From the NCBI GenBank assembly GCA_009792885.1, contig WMCF01000032.1, positions 7,266,331-7,330,330 of the forward strand: 64,000 bases of DNA, read 5' to 3'. Below are positions 51,104 to 62,929 of this stretch, one piece after another. How positions within the stretch are numbered: the first letter of the stretch is position 1; the number at the start of each line of letters is the position of its first letter. Source of the stretch: Eremophila alpestris peregrina. Its lineage: Eukaryota; Chordata; Aves; Passeriformes; Alaudidae. A program made the position numbers and the translations under genes. The notes beneath the pieces were generated by a model. It was not told where the DNA came from and searched no databases. It was given only the letters and a program-made list of their open reading frames with translations.

Positions 51104-53723
51104 TGTAATGGTATAAACCACGTGGAGCAGCATTTTAAATGCCTTCTTCAACTGCTGACCAGTCCTGTCACCAGCCAGCCCCTCTGATTAGAGATTGGCT
51201 TCTCAACAGAACAGTAAATGCCAGTTCACCCTCATCTATTTTATGCATTTGTTTGTTTGCTACTGACAAAAGAAGAAAATTCCTTTATTCTTTTCCCTCT
51301 TCTCTCTCCAGAGAGGTCAGGATTTATCCCTGAATGATTACATGATCTGTTTCATGCTAATTAAATAGAAAGCAAGTAAGAACTATCGTTTATGGAGTCC
51401 TTAAGCCCAGAGGTCCTATTTTACATTTCAGAAGGAAATTGAAAACATTATTCCTTGGAGAACCGAGATATAAAAACACTGGGAAATATTCATGTAAGCG
51501 AGGCACACAGAAATATCCTTCATTTATGTTCCCATTTGTTAAAACAAAACGGTACTTTTTTAAGCAAATGATGAAAATTGGATACTTTCTTCACAGTGGG
51601 AATATTACTGGTATCAGTCTTATAACCAGAATGACCCTGGCCCTAGAAAACATCCTTTACAACACAGTGGAGTCAGACTTTGTCCCAGTGGGTGACTTGT
51701 CTTGCTAAAGCTGTTGCAATTTGCACAGTGCTCTTCTTTAAAATAGTCATTTAAAGTAGAGGTGGAAAAAAGAACTGTCATTCTTCCAGTATCAATGTTT
51801 GATGCACTGTTTTGATTCCTTTGAGCACATATCATTATACCCCTCTCAGATGCCATACAGAGTGAGTGAAATGCCTAACCTGCACTTAAGAACTGCATAT
51901 TTTTAAATCAGTGCTGAACAGTGAGGAGTTCAATGGAGTTCTAATAAAAATCCAAACCCCAAAACAAAACATGCAGCAACCTAGAACCTGCAGCTGCTTC
52001 TTCTGCTTCCTCAGTGATTTAAGTTTAATTTTACAGGCTTTATTACATTACATGATCTCACCCTTTTCCTCCTCCAGGTGGACGAGGACATGGCCATTGA
52101 AATGATATTCCTGTGAAGCTGCAGAACTCAGACTGGTGGAGGAAGAATGGGGCATAGGTGGGAAATGTTTCTAGGGCTGAATCACCTAAAAATTAAATTA
52201 CAGCTCCTACAGCACCTGTCTGGAGAGAACCATTTTAAAGCAAGGCTTAGAGTGAGGCAGGTACTCAGCAGAAGGAAACCTGGTGATCAATCAAAGCACT
52301 GCTGGAGGAGATGAATTATGGAGAGATTTTGTCTTTAATTGGCTTTGGACAGAGTCATAGGTAAAAATCTCCCTCTTACCTAAGGCCTTAATGGATTTGT
52401 ATAAACAAGTGGTTCTGGGGAAGGTGGGTGGGGAGGGAGCCCAGGAAAGCCACACAAAACAGCCAAAGCCATTTATCTTCATGATGGTCACTAAGGAAGG
52501 CTGGAAAGTTCCCATCTCCATGGATGCTCTCAGAGTTTGGGATGTCACTGACCCATATCAGCCACTGCAGAGCAAACTGAGGGTGTTTTCAGCACTGAAA
52601 ACACAGGCAAATGAAGCCATTACTGCAATATTCCAGAGAGTTTGGAAAGCCTGGCTGCCTGAATGTCCTTCCTGCAAATGTGGGAAAGGCTCAGCCACAC
52701 TCTCCTCCACGGCACCTTCCTGAGGGATTGGGAATGTACCTATCAAAATCCCTTCGATTTCATGGGTTTTCACTGGCTACTGATACCAATGAAGTGCTCC
52801 AGGAATCCTTCCATGCCCAAAGCAGCTGTTTTGCACCTGGTTTTATGGGAAACTGTGAAATGAGATTTTCTCAAGATTTTTTTTTTTTTTGGGGGGGGTG
52901 TTGAGTGTGGGACTTAAAGAATTTAAAACAACTTTATGAAGCTTTATTGCTTAGTGAAAATAATATATTCTGGAAGAATTCATTACTAGAAATCTAGTGA
53001 AGTATTAAGACTTCACATTCCATATTTTGATAGTTTACTGATTTATGATAAATATTTTCTATCAGGAAGGCTGACAGTGGTGACTAATCTGAAAAAATCT
53101 TTTGTACCAAGAGAAAGCCACAAAAGATTTTATTTTTGTACATAAACAATCCTCACAGAATGAGCATGATACATGATAAGTTATAGAAACCACTATGCAA
53201 AGGCTGCTGGAAATTCTTCCATCGAGATGGAAACTCTACTGTGACTTGAACATTTTTATTAGTATTTGCTTTAGTTACATTCCCATTTTCAAGCAGAAAA
53301 ACGATATTTTTTTGGCTGAAGGTTCTCTCCGGCTCCCAGTGCAAAAAAAAAAAAAAATATCCAACCATTTTCTGCTAAACAGGTTTTTGGCTTTCAGGTT
53401 TCCAAGAAACAAGGCAAAATATATCCACCGTGTCCCTCGTCTAAGCCACTTGATTTTACTGCAGCTCTGGGGAGGTTCAGAGCTCAGCAGAACAGCAGTG
53501 AGCAGGGTGTGCCAGCAGAGATGCAGGGAAATCATGGCTCTGTCCCCTCCTCAGCTTTGCAGTGTGCAGGGGAGAGAGGGAGAGAGGAAAGATGTTCCTA
53601 AGCAGAGATTTTGCTGTGCTTTATGAGCCCAGTCATTCTTTCCTGCAGAAGAGTTCCAGTGAGACAAAACGCCTTGGGGGGAAGTTTGGAAGGGGATTGT
53701 TACTGGTGAGGTAGGAGGGAATA
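51104..53723. other. Gene-free flank between two CR1 copies
   Basis: Unique sequence without recognisable genes. It includes a T12G8 run at about 52879-52898 and an A14 run at about 53343-53356. Open frames up to 143 codons show no known domains. Confidence 0.6.
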
Positions 53724-53789
53724 GAGGTGGAAAAACAACAGTGGAAAGGAGAGGTGGAAAAACAACAGTGGAAAGGAGAGATGGAAATG
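53724..53789. repeat. 27-bp tandem repeat, about 2.4 copies
   Basis: GAGGTGGAAAAACAACAGTG plus GAAAGGA is present at 53724 and again at 53751 without change, followed by a partial third copy GAGATGGAAATG. The identical copies suggest a recent duplication. Confidence 0.85.
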
Positions 53790-54102
53790 TGTGAAGGGGG
53801 AGAAAACTGATATAGAGAGGGGAGAGATCAGAAAAGGGGGAAAAAAACTCCCCAGAGAGGAGAGTGATGGTTGGTGGGGGGCTTGAACAGAGAGGAAGGA
53901 GCAGGACAGAGGGGACCCCACATCCAGGGTCACTGCAAGAGAGGAGAGCAAAGTCTGGGGTTCCAGAGCTGAGAGGGAGCAGGGGCCCAGAGCCCTGTAT
54001 CTCCCCATGGCTGCTGCTTTTCTTTGGGGGGAGTCACCCAGTTCTGAGTTCTGGCCAGAATTCTCTAGGAAAGAAGGGAAGGTGGGAACCATAAGGCTGT
54101 AC

Positions 54103-54334
54103 AAGCTTTAAACTGACAGAGGGCAGATTAGATGCCAGGAGGAAATTCTCCCCTGTGAGGGTGTTGAGGCCCTGGCACAGGCTGTCCAAAGAGGTGGAGG
54201 TGTTCAAGGCCACTTTGGATGGGGATTTGAGCAACCTGGTCTAGTGGAAGGTGTCCCTGACCCCATGGCAGGGGGTTGGAATGGGATGAGCTTTAAGGTC
54301 CCTTTCCAACCCCAACCATCCTGTGATTCTGTGG
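54103..54334 (+). mobile_element. CR1 LINE 3' end, about 230 bp
   Basis: This is the longest CR1 copy in the window. It carries the familiar sequence of CR1 3' ends: the GCTGTCCA(A)AGAGGTGG block, GATTTGAGCAACCTGGTCTAG, GTGGAAGGTGTCCCTGACCC, then TTTAAGGTCCCTTTCCAACC and the tail ATCCTGTGATTCTGTGG. Orientation is +. It is 5'-truncated, as nearly all CR1 copies are, and carries no intact reverse transcriptase. Confidence 0.93.
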
Positions 54335-55999
54335 CTTTTCACCCTTCCCATTCTGCTGCTGGGCCAGTGTTGATCCCTGGAGTGTTTGGGAGCTCTCAGT
54401 GGGGAGCAGAGCCCAGTGCATGGTGTGATCAAACTGGGAGCTGCAGAAAAACCATTTACCCCAGTGGAAACAGATCCACTTCATTCTTCTGCCATTAAAC
54501 GGGTAACAGGCTGAGCCAGGAGATCCTATTACATTTCAAAAGGTGGCTCTAAGAATTCCTCTTCCCCACACTCTGCAGTCCCCATATGTTGTGTGAAGGA
54601 GATGGCTCTGCTGAAGTTACTCTCTCCTATTGGCAAGATGGGTGTATTCCAGGAAAGATATTAAGTGAAACAGCCGAGTCTGGTGCTGATGGTATTTTTC
54701 CTCCCCCCCTGAGCAAACTTTCCTTCTCCTCTATGGCTGCCTCCTGTATTAGCACACATGAAAATTTTACTGATATGAATTATATAAATGCACTGGAGAG
54801 GCCAGCACAGAGCAGGGAGGCTCTATTGTGACACCACAAAAGCACCTCATGGGTGAGTGAATAGAACAGAATGTCACTAACAACTCACAGGCCAGCTAAG
54901 AGTGCTGACCATAATTTATTTGAACTTGCTCAGATTTATCTTCTGATTCTGACGAGACATAAATCAGAAAACCTGTTTCAGCCATGTCATGATCTCAGGG
55001 AGAAGTGCAGCTTACAAGTTGATGAGGATTTTCATCAATCCTTGCTGTCTTCAGGAGGGTCACAGGCTTTTGGTAAATCCTGTGTGATGTAGGATGTCAC
55101 CACCTCTGTGGCAGCAGAGAGAAAAACCCAAGATCAGGTATTCCCCAAACCTCCAGTGGCCTCCTTCATCATCTTGTTCATGCTGGGATGGCTTGGGCAC
55201 AGTTGGAACAGTGGAGTGAGGAGGAAAAGACAGAGAGGGGAAGACTCACATGGCATATCCTGGAGTGCTTGAAGCCTGGAGGTCAGGGCCCAGATCTTCA
55301 TCATCCCCTGGCAACACAGAGCAGCCTGGGAAGGCTTTGAGAAGCAGTGAGGCCTCATCCCAGGCAGGTGTTTGGACAGGGTACAGCAGGTGCCTCCTGC
55401 ATGCCCAGCCTGCAGGAGGAAGCAGAAATGCCAGGAATGTTCCTTGGAGCAGTGATGAGCCAAGTAACAGGAACACCTGGTGCCTGCTACCTGCCTGGAA
55501 CAGTTTATGGAGAAAGGAGCAGCCCTGGGTCTCACCAACACTACCTGGAAAGCTGTTGAATCTCTCCCCAGCTGTCCCTAAGTCAGGTTCACTCAATCAC
55601 CACATAGAGACACCATTAAATTCTGTTCCTCAAAACATTTCCCTCTTTGGGAGGAGACAGAGCCCACCCAAGTCTGGCCAGACAGTGAGAATTTGCTCTG
55701 TGTTTGGCCATCTGAGTCAGAGACGAGAAAAAAATCATTGTGTGCATGAAAAGTCCTTTTTGTCTTGTCTGTGCTTGTGTGGGGGCCTTGCTGACATTTC
55801 AGTGATCTTTCCTGTTTTCCTGCTGAAGTTCTCATTTCTGTGCCACGCCCTGTTGATAAGCTGGGACTCTTCTGGGAAGTTTCACATGGAGACAGTCACA
55901 TTCAGCAGCATGGCCAGGCACAAGGAAAATCTTTGCAGAAGGTCTCTTGCTAGCAAGGGATTTGGTTCCCAGTCTGGCTAAAACCACAAACACCTCTTA
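54335..55999. other. Gene-free stretch with the longest open frame of the window
   Basis: A + strand frame at 55250-55981 is open for 243 codons. Its product is rich in Ser and Pro, has no recognisable domain, and the frame is preceded by no obvious promoter or splice signals; overlapping frames of 116-135 codons on the other strand show that stops are simply rare in this GC-rich patch. I treat it as non-coding unless transcripts show otherwise. Confidence 0.5.
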
Positions 56000-56234
56000 C
56001 AAAAAAACAAGAAAAAAACAAAACCAAAAAAACCCAAACAAACAAACAAAAAACCCAAACAAACAAAAAAATCCAAACAAACAAAAAACCCAAACAAACA
56101 AAAAACCAACCAAACAAAAAAACCCCCAACAACAACAACAACAACAACAAAAACCCCTAAATAACCAAAACCAAACCAAAACCCCAAAACAACAACAACA
56201 ACAATAACAACAACAAAAAGACCCCAAAAAACTA
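56000..56234. repeat. Strand-biased A/C-only low-complexity tract
   Basis: About 235 bases made almost entirely of A and C on the + strand: AAAC and CAAACAAA units, then (AAC)n runs at about 56128-56152 and 56190-56217, with only a few T or G. It is a composite simple repeat that may have grown from a retroposon A-tail. Confidence 0.92.
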
Positions 56235-58860
56235 GAGAGAGAAAAGGAGCTCCACAGAGGAAAAAGGTGCATTTCATGTCTGTGGTCATTCCCCATGTAG
56301 GAGGAATATGACAGCTACGACATTTGAGTGATAAATACATTATTAGTTCTGGGTCATGAAGATCCAAATGCAAATCTACTTTCTCTGAATCCAGAGTGCC
56401 TTCCCAGTGCTTTTTTTGCATTCATTGGACATTTCAGTCAGGTGGGTGAGACCACTGAGGAGGATATGGCTGATATTTTAGGTGAGGATGCTGCCATAAA
56501 ATATTTTCAGGTTAATGAGCCTATGGCATCTTCTAACTTTCTAACTGAAACCCTGCTAAAAGAAACAGGGGAAAAGTGAAGTGAAGTGAAATCTGAGGGT
56601 GGATTCACAATCACTTTCCATTCAGAGAAGGATCTTACTGTCACTGACACTCTCCAGGACCTCTGATCCTTTTTTGGAACCAAATCCAAAGCCAGACAGA
56701 GAGAACCAGAAAACCATCAGTGCCACAGCCCTGCCATGGGCATGAGCTGGGCACAGGCAGGAGACCAGGAGATGAGAGAGGGTACAAAGAGCACAGGCTG
56801 GCATCAGGTGCTCAGTTCACATTTTAAACAGAGCCCAGCAGCATTCCCTGTGAGTTCAGTGTTTGGCCAGGGGATATGAGCTCCTATGAACATATTTGTA
56901 CTGATGCTGGTGGATAGATCATCCTTCTTCTTAATAACAATAAGGAACAACCACCTGGAGATGTTTCCTTTCCAGAATGGAAGGAAAGAGTTCCCTGGAG
57001 GGTGCAGGTCAGCAGCTGCCTCTGCTGCTGAGGCCAGGATGGGACCAAGGCAAGGAATGAGAGATGCTGCTGTGATAAATCCTGGTTGATGAGGTTGCTT
57101 TGGTCACAAAGTGGTGTGTAGGTGGCTTTAGGTGGCTGATGATGTGGCTTGGAGAGGCACAGGGAGCCATCAGCCAGGTTCTCATGGACTTTGAAACCTG
57201 ACACTTGGGCTGCTCTCAGCTGCTGATCATCTTTTCAGCAAGGCAGTCCTGATTTCCAGCTCTCTTTTGAAAATGGGTCTTGAGATCTGAGAGCAAAATT
57301 TCCCAAGGTACCTGAATGGTTTAGGGGCTTATTTTCTAGTATTAACATATTTTAGCAACAGCAGTTGTAGATTGAGTGATAGATTGTTGTTAATGATTGA
57401 GAAATTACCCAGTTAAATCCTCCAAAAGGCTGTTTGGAATTACTTCTGCATTTCCAAGGGGTTTTGGTTCCTTATCCTCTGTGTGGGATCTGTGGTTCTC
57501 CATTCCTAGGGAACAGGCAACACCCATCTTTTTTTGATGGCTGTATAGATAAGGTTCCAAATTTTTCTCCCTTGAAGTATGGGATCATGGTAGAGAAGAG
57601 GCTGAGAACCACTGGTCTATATTTAAAATTTCCTATTTTGTGCCAATCTTGTTGTCATTCTCTTAATAGACTGCAGTTTTGTCTTCCCAGGGGTCTACTT
57701 CCTTTTAAATATTTTCTTTTTTTTTTCTTCTTTGCATTTTTTGTACTGAGATCATCTGATTGGACACAAACCTTTTTGTTTTGTTTTATATAAAACTGGC
57801 ATTTTAAAAAGCAAGATATTGCTGCATTTCCAAGGATTTTATTATATTTAGGTCTTATTGTTCTTTATGTAAAATTCATGGCTAAATTCCTATTTGCCCA
57901 ATAAATAAAAGTTATATCAAGAAAAATATATATTTATAGGATTATGAAAAGGATGGATTATTATCTTATTACATAAGATTTTTATGTAATGGAAAGACAC
58001 AATGAACCAATTGAACTGGGTTTGTGTGGCCCATTTATCTATCAGGTATTGTGAATGTCTCAATACATCTCCTCTATTCATTTCTTATTCCCTGCTGAGC
58101 CAATAATATTTCCAAAAATACTTAGGCAGAGGGTGAATTTGTAGGTGTCCTACTAAGTGAGAGCTTGCCTGTATTTTTATGATCCCCTCACAGCAGGAAA
58201 AGCTCACATCATTTAAAAAAAAAATAAGAGAAAAGATGTTGAAAAGCATGCAATTGTTCTGCTGCAATATCTGGGGCAGAGAGAGCAAATCACACCCAGA
58301 AACTTCCTGGGAGAGGCAGGTGGAGGAGCAGGAAATCAAAGAGCAGCAGTGCTCTGAGCACCTCTGACATCACCAGCCACGGCCCAACAGGCAGCTAATA
58401 AATATCTGTGAGGAAATTATTGCTGAGTCACTGCTCAAACACGTCCCCTTTGGCCTCCTCAGGGCAGGCAGGAGCCAATCTCAGCCATGCAGATGTTGGT
58501 CTGAGCCTGGGTGCCTTTAAAGCAGATTGCCACGGCTGAATTCCTGGTGGGAAGGGTGCTCAGAGACAAACTTTGGCTTCAGGGACTGCATCAGGCATTT
58601 GGTGTGTGGCTGTATGGTTTGCCACTCATAACCAGAGTGGGATTAGAGGGAGCTGGGGAATAAAACCCTTTGGAAAATACCTAGATTGGGAACATGTATC
58701 AATTTTTCCATTGCTGGGTAAATTCTGATTAAATTCTGATAAATTCTCTCTGTCCCACTTGTCACTCAGGCCTGGTATTGGGGTGAGGAGATGTCACCTC
58801 AAGGCTCAGTGAGTCCCTAACTTTTGTGCATGTGAGCTGGCCTGACACAGAGAGTTACTA
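56235..58860. other. Gene-free flank, part 5
   Basis: No gene recognised. The middle part (57.3-58.1 kb) is very AT-rich. A triplicated GTGAA unit is seen at 56576-56590. No open frame above 120 codons. Confidence 0.6.
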
Positions 58861-59058
58861 GTGAGAGCAGTGAGTGGGAAATGGTGGGAGCAGTGAGAGG
58901 GAAAAGGTGGGAGCAGTGAGTGGGAAATGGTGAGAGCAGAGAGGGAAATGGTGGGAGCAGTGAGTGGGAAATGGTGGGAGAAGTGAGTGGGAAATGGTGG
59001 GAGCAGTGAGAGGGAAATGCTGGAAGCACTGAGTGGGAAATGGTGAGAGCCACGAGCA
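58861..59058. repeat. 23-bp minisatellite, eight copies
   Basis: Unit GTGGGAGCAGTGAGTGGGAAATG, in eight copies (one of them 21 bp) plus a partial ninth. Variants alternate GTGAGAG/GTGGGAG and GAGTGGG/GAGAGGG. Since 23 is not a multiple of three, the open frames on the minus strand that cross it are artefacts of the repeat. Confidence 0.95.
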
Positions 59059-60589
59059 GACTTCAAATGCTTGCAGCCCGAAATGCAGCCCTTGCCCCAG
59101 AGATGCTGTGTTGCAAAGGAGACCCCAGGTTGCTCAATGTCCTTAGTGACCGTTGGCTTTCAGAAAGTTGTAGCAATAATCAGTGTTTGCAGGCAGCTGG
59201 GCTGAGAGCTGATTTACCCTTCCCATGTGTGGGGATGGGTCTGCCTGTGTCTTTTGTTCTAATTTTTCCTTTTTCTCTGGTAATGTCAGCCACATTTGTT
59301 TGACCGGGACACAACATGACCGTGTAGCCCTAAGGACAGAGCTGCTTTTGACTCAGGGCCAGACATTTCTGATTTTATTTTGTTTTTCCAGGACTGGCAC
59401 TGTAAGAAGTTATCATGAAGCACAGTCATGTCACTGGTTCACTGCATTCCCAGTTAGTTCTTCAGGCAGGCTTTGTCTGTTCCTCATGGAGGTGCTCACA
59501 CACACACAAGAACACAAAGTTTGGAGGTGCCAACACAGAAACTTTTCCAAAGCATCTGTCAGTCCTTTTGTCCTCCTCCCTTCTCCCACCCCTCACCGTT
59601 CCTTAAGCCTGCAGAGAAAATGATGCAGTGAAAGTTTGCACAGAAAACAAGGAAGGAGCTGTGGACAATGCTTTTGCCTGCTGTGATGTGCACAATAGCC
59701 AGAGGCTGAAAAAGACTCTCCTCACTCTTCTAGGAGGAGAGTCTCATGTGAGCTCTCAAAATAGGCTTCAGCAAGCCAGAGCTGAATTTCATCCAGCCCC
59801 ACTCTCTGCTGGAGAAGGAAAATCTTGATATTATTAACGTAAGAGGTGAGGTTAGCTCAGCAATCTGTGCCAGAAGGGGCTGAAATCCCTGCTGGACGTT
59901 TTGGAGAGCTGGAGCCTGATGGTTACAGGCCGGGGTAGGTGCCCAGTTCTCTGGAGTTTCAGCTGGAACCAAATGGCTGATGTGCCCTTGAAAATCCCAG
60001 CCTGCAATTCCTCCCCTCTGCAGTTACAACAGCACAAAGACAATGTGGTAATGTCTGCTGCGTTACAGAATCCCTTTATCTGGGGGAAAAAAAAGTCCTG
60101 TCAGACTAATCAGGGAATTAGCAGTATTACAAAAGTGCTCCTCACAAATGCTAAAATGCAGACATGACTCAGATTAATTTTCAGATCAGGAAACTTATCT
60201 TTCTAGTGTGTAGCACTAGTCTGTATGAGAGGATTCTGGCTTTAATGCGGATTTGTTTGGTGGCACTTGGCAGAAAAACAGAGGGCTTTGAAAAAAAAAA
60301 TTATTATTATTTCAAAATCTACTGGAAAGGATTTAGCAGCCTTTTGGAAACATCATATTTTCTCCATTTTGGGGAGCTTTTCGACCTTTCTTAAAGAATT
60401 TAATTATCCAGAATTGTCACATCTGATTTCTTTAAATACCCGTAAGAGGGGGGAAGAAAAAAAAAAAAAACCTCACGAAGCAAACGAAAGGTTGGTGAAC
60501 TTTGCTTTATTTTGCTCACAAAGCGAACTTTCAAACGACTGGAAAATGATTTCCTCCCCTTTTGAGTGGCAGGAGTTAAAGATAGGAAT
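59059..60589. other. Gene-free stretch after the minisatellite
   Basis: Unique sequence, no exon or RNA gene recognised; A runs at about 60290 and 60458. Open frames up to 132 codons without known similarity. Confidence 0.55.
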
Positions 60590-60670
60590 GACCTATTAGA
60601 TCACCCGCCAGCGCTTCCGCGACAATCGCGGTTCTGTTCCGCCCGTGGGGAGGAAGGAGCACGGATTTCA
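60590..60670. promoter_or_regulatory. CpG-dense patch with a perfect hairpin
   Basis: In an otherwise CpG-poor flank this 80-base patch has a cluster of CpGs. It contains CCGCGA-CAA-TCGCGG (60617-60631), a perfect 6-bp stem with a 3-base loop. It may be a small regulatory element or unannotated promoter; no TATA box or clear transcript start is visible. Confidence 0.3.
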
Positions 60671-62822
60671 CCCACTGAGCATCTCCGAGGGCCCAGCAGT
60701 GGTCGAGTGGAGACCCTCATGGTGAGGAAGACCTGAGCCAAGTTGGGTGGGGCAGGATGCCTGCAGCACCAGGCTCCTGTGAGATGAATGAGCCGCGTCT
60801 GTCCGGAGTGGAGGGCCCGGGGATGAATGGCACATTAAAAAAAGAGCACAGCAATGACTGCTCCATTTATTGGCCCTCTTGGCAGCGTGGCTGAATAGCA
60901 AATGGATGTGGAAAACTGCTCGGAAAGTCCCAAACAGGGACCTAGCTGTGTGCAAGGGGGGAACCTGCACTTCCTTCACCCTTTGACATTTTATTGTTAG
61001 CCGCTGATTTTGCAATCCATAGCTCCCATTTGAGGAGCACAAAGGGAGCCAGCTTAGCACAACAGGCATCTTCTTGGTTAAAAGCACCCATCTATGCTCC
61101 AGTGCTCACGTGACAAAATTTGTTTGCCACAATGTTTCCTGGGCATGGCCTAACTGCAGTAATTTTTAAATAGATTTCTTTTTTTTCCCCTTTCTTAAAT
61201 CAGTATTGCACTGGTAGGATGTATTTCAGATGGCAGGAAAAGACTTGTTCTTGTCCTGCTTGGAAGTAATCATGGAAAAGTCTCTCAGTCTATCTCCAAT
61301 GGAACAAATTGTTTGGAGCTCCTTGGGACAACCTCATCCAGCTCGAGGATTTTCCATGGCCAGTCTGCCCTGGAGCTTAAAGGTCCTTGAGCAGTATCAG
61401 AGAGGTTTTATTTTTGTCTACATCTCCAGAGGGTGACAGACCCAATTACTGCTGTTCCAGCTGAAATTTATCCTGAATCTTTGTGGCACGTTATTGACTT
61501 CGGCTGAGGCTGGCTCAGAGCTCCTGTGCAGCAGGGTGATGGATGAGGCACATACTGCACTTTGTCAGTCCCAGAGCTGTGGTGGCACCTCCCAGGAAGC
61601 TGAGAGTTGGGTATTCAAACACTATTAATGTTCCTCTTCAGAAAGCTGAGCTGTATCCCACTAGCTGAGCTCTGCCTCTTCTTCACATGGATCCAGAATA
61701 AAATCCTCTTTCTTTCAGGAGATGGGAGAGCAGCCAGACCTTGTCCCAGGAAGATGAGCTCCTCTGAAGCTCTGGGTCTTGTGGGGTGTCAGTCCAGCTT
61801 TGTCCACGTGTTACCTGGAGTATCTGACAGTCTTGTTGTGGGGCAAATGGAAGGGATTTATTTCCACGTCTGTAATGCCTCCTTAAAGGACTCAGATGGA
61901 AGAAACAAACCTAATGGGAGAGCAAATCCTGTGAGCCTGTGTGTGCCTGTTTCTATGCCTGAATAGAAGTGCCCAGTGACTTTTGAGATGCCTTTGAAAC
62001 TTTGGCCAAACTATTTCTTAAAAGGCCCTATAAAGAGTTCAGTTTGACTTGCTTTTCCCAGCATGGTCTTAGCTGCAGAGTTATTTATTTCTCTTGAAAC
62101 AGGTAGAGTTTGTTTAAATCCTTCTGTATTTGTGTGATTTTCCTGGAGAACTCCCTCTATTTCCTAGATTTTGAGAATGCTGGTCTCTAATAAACTGCAG
62201 CTATATTTATCTCAGCATTTGTATTTTCTCCTTGTTATTCTTTGCTCTGACACAAGTTGTCCTGACACAGGGCACAGTTTGAGCTCTATTGCTCTCCCTC
62301 TGTTTCCCAGTGCTTCTTTTGAAATCATATGCAAGAACACACATTCCACCTTGGCATTTGGCAGCCCCTTCCCCTCTTATCTTGTATTCATGAGCTTTTA
62401 GAAATGTCCTGCAGTAGCCCTGCCCGACTGCTGGGTGTCTGAGGCTTTTAATAGTTCTGCTAAGTTTGATTGTACTTGATTTTGCTGCCTCGTTTTTATA
62501 TGCATGCCAGACAGCTCATCCCCTCAAGAATGTCCTGAAGGCATCCTCTGCCATAATAAATAACAGAAGTGATAGTTAAAGTACACATGTATAAATAAAG
62601 TTTCCTCTGGTGTGTGAGTTTGCCTGGCAAATATGAAAATGTGACCGAGGGCCTGCACCTCTGCATTCAAATCCTTGCTGCACAGTGAAAATGAACTGGA
62701 ATGTGCTACAGTGATTTTCTTTGATAATGCCTGGCTTATAATTTACTTTTGGCTGAAGCAATCAGTGAGGGAAATCCATTTGAATGGCTTTGTAAGAACG
62801 CTTTATTTTTCTGGTGCTGCAG
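60671..62822. other. Gene-free stretch
   Basis: No exon, RNA gene or transposon recognised. AT-rich unique sequence with a minus-strand open frame of 139 codons (60668-61087) that resembles no known protein. Confidence 0.55.
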
Positions 62823-62925
62823 GCTGCAACTTTCACACCCTGAGACTAAATCCCTTTCGCATCGTCCAGGTCCTGGGGAGAGACATTTATTTAAAAGTAG
62901 CTGAAACGAAGCACAGAAACAAACT
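62823..62925 (+). other. Exon-like segment with splice sites and open frame
   Basis: The segment is preceded by a pyrimidine-rich acceptor (CTTTATTTTTCTGGTGCTGCAG) and followed by a consensus donor GTAAGTGA. It is 103 bases long. One of its three frames is open throughout and reads C-N-F-H-T-L-R-L-N-P-F-R-I-V-Q-V-L-G-R-D, then I-Y-L-K-V-A-E-T-K-H. I recognise no protein family. It could be an exon of an unannotated coding or long non-coding transcript, or a chance arrangement. Confidence 0.3.
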
Positions 62926-62929
62926 GTAA

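Noticed and set aside
55250..55981. 243-codon open frame on the + strand, the longest in the window
   Set aside because: No domain or family recognised, biased composition, long overlapping frames on the other strand, and no splice or promoter context. Kept as non-coding pending transcript evidence.
58806..59066. Minus-strand repeat protein (H-F-P-L-T-A-P-T-I-S type)
   Set aside because: It is the 23-bp minisatellite read in shifting frames; no independent coding signal.
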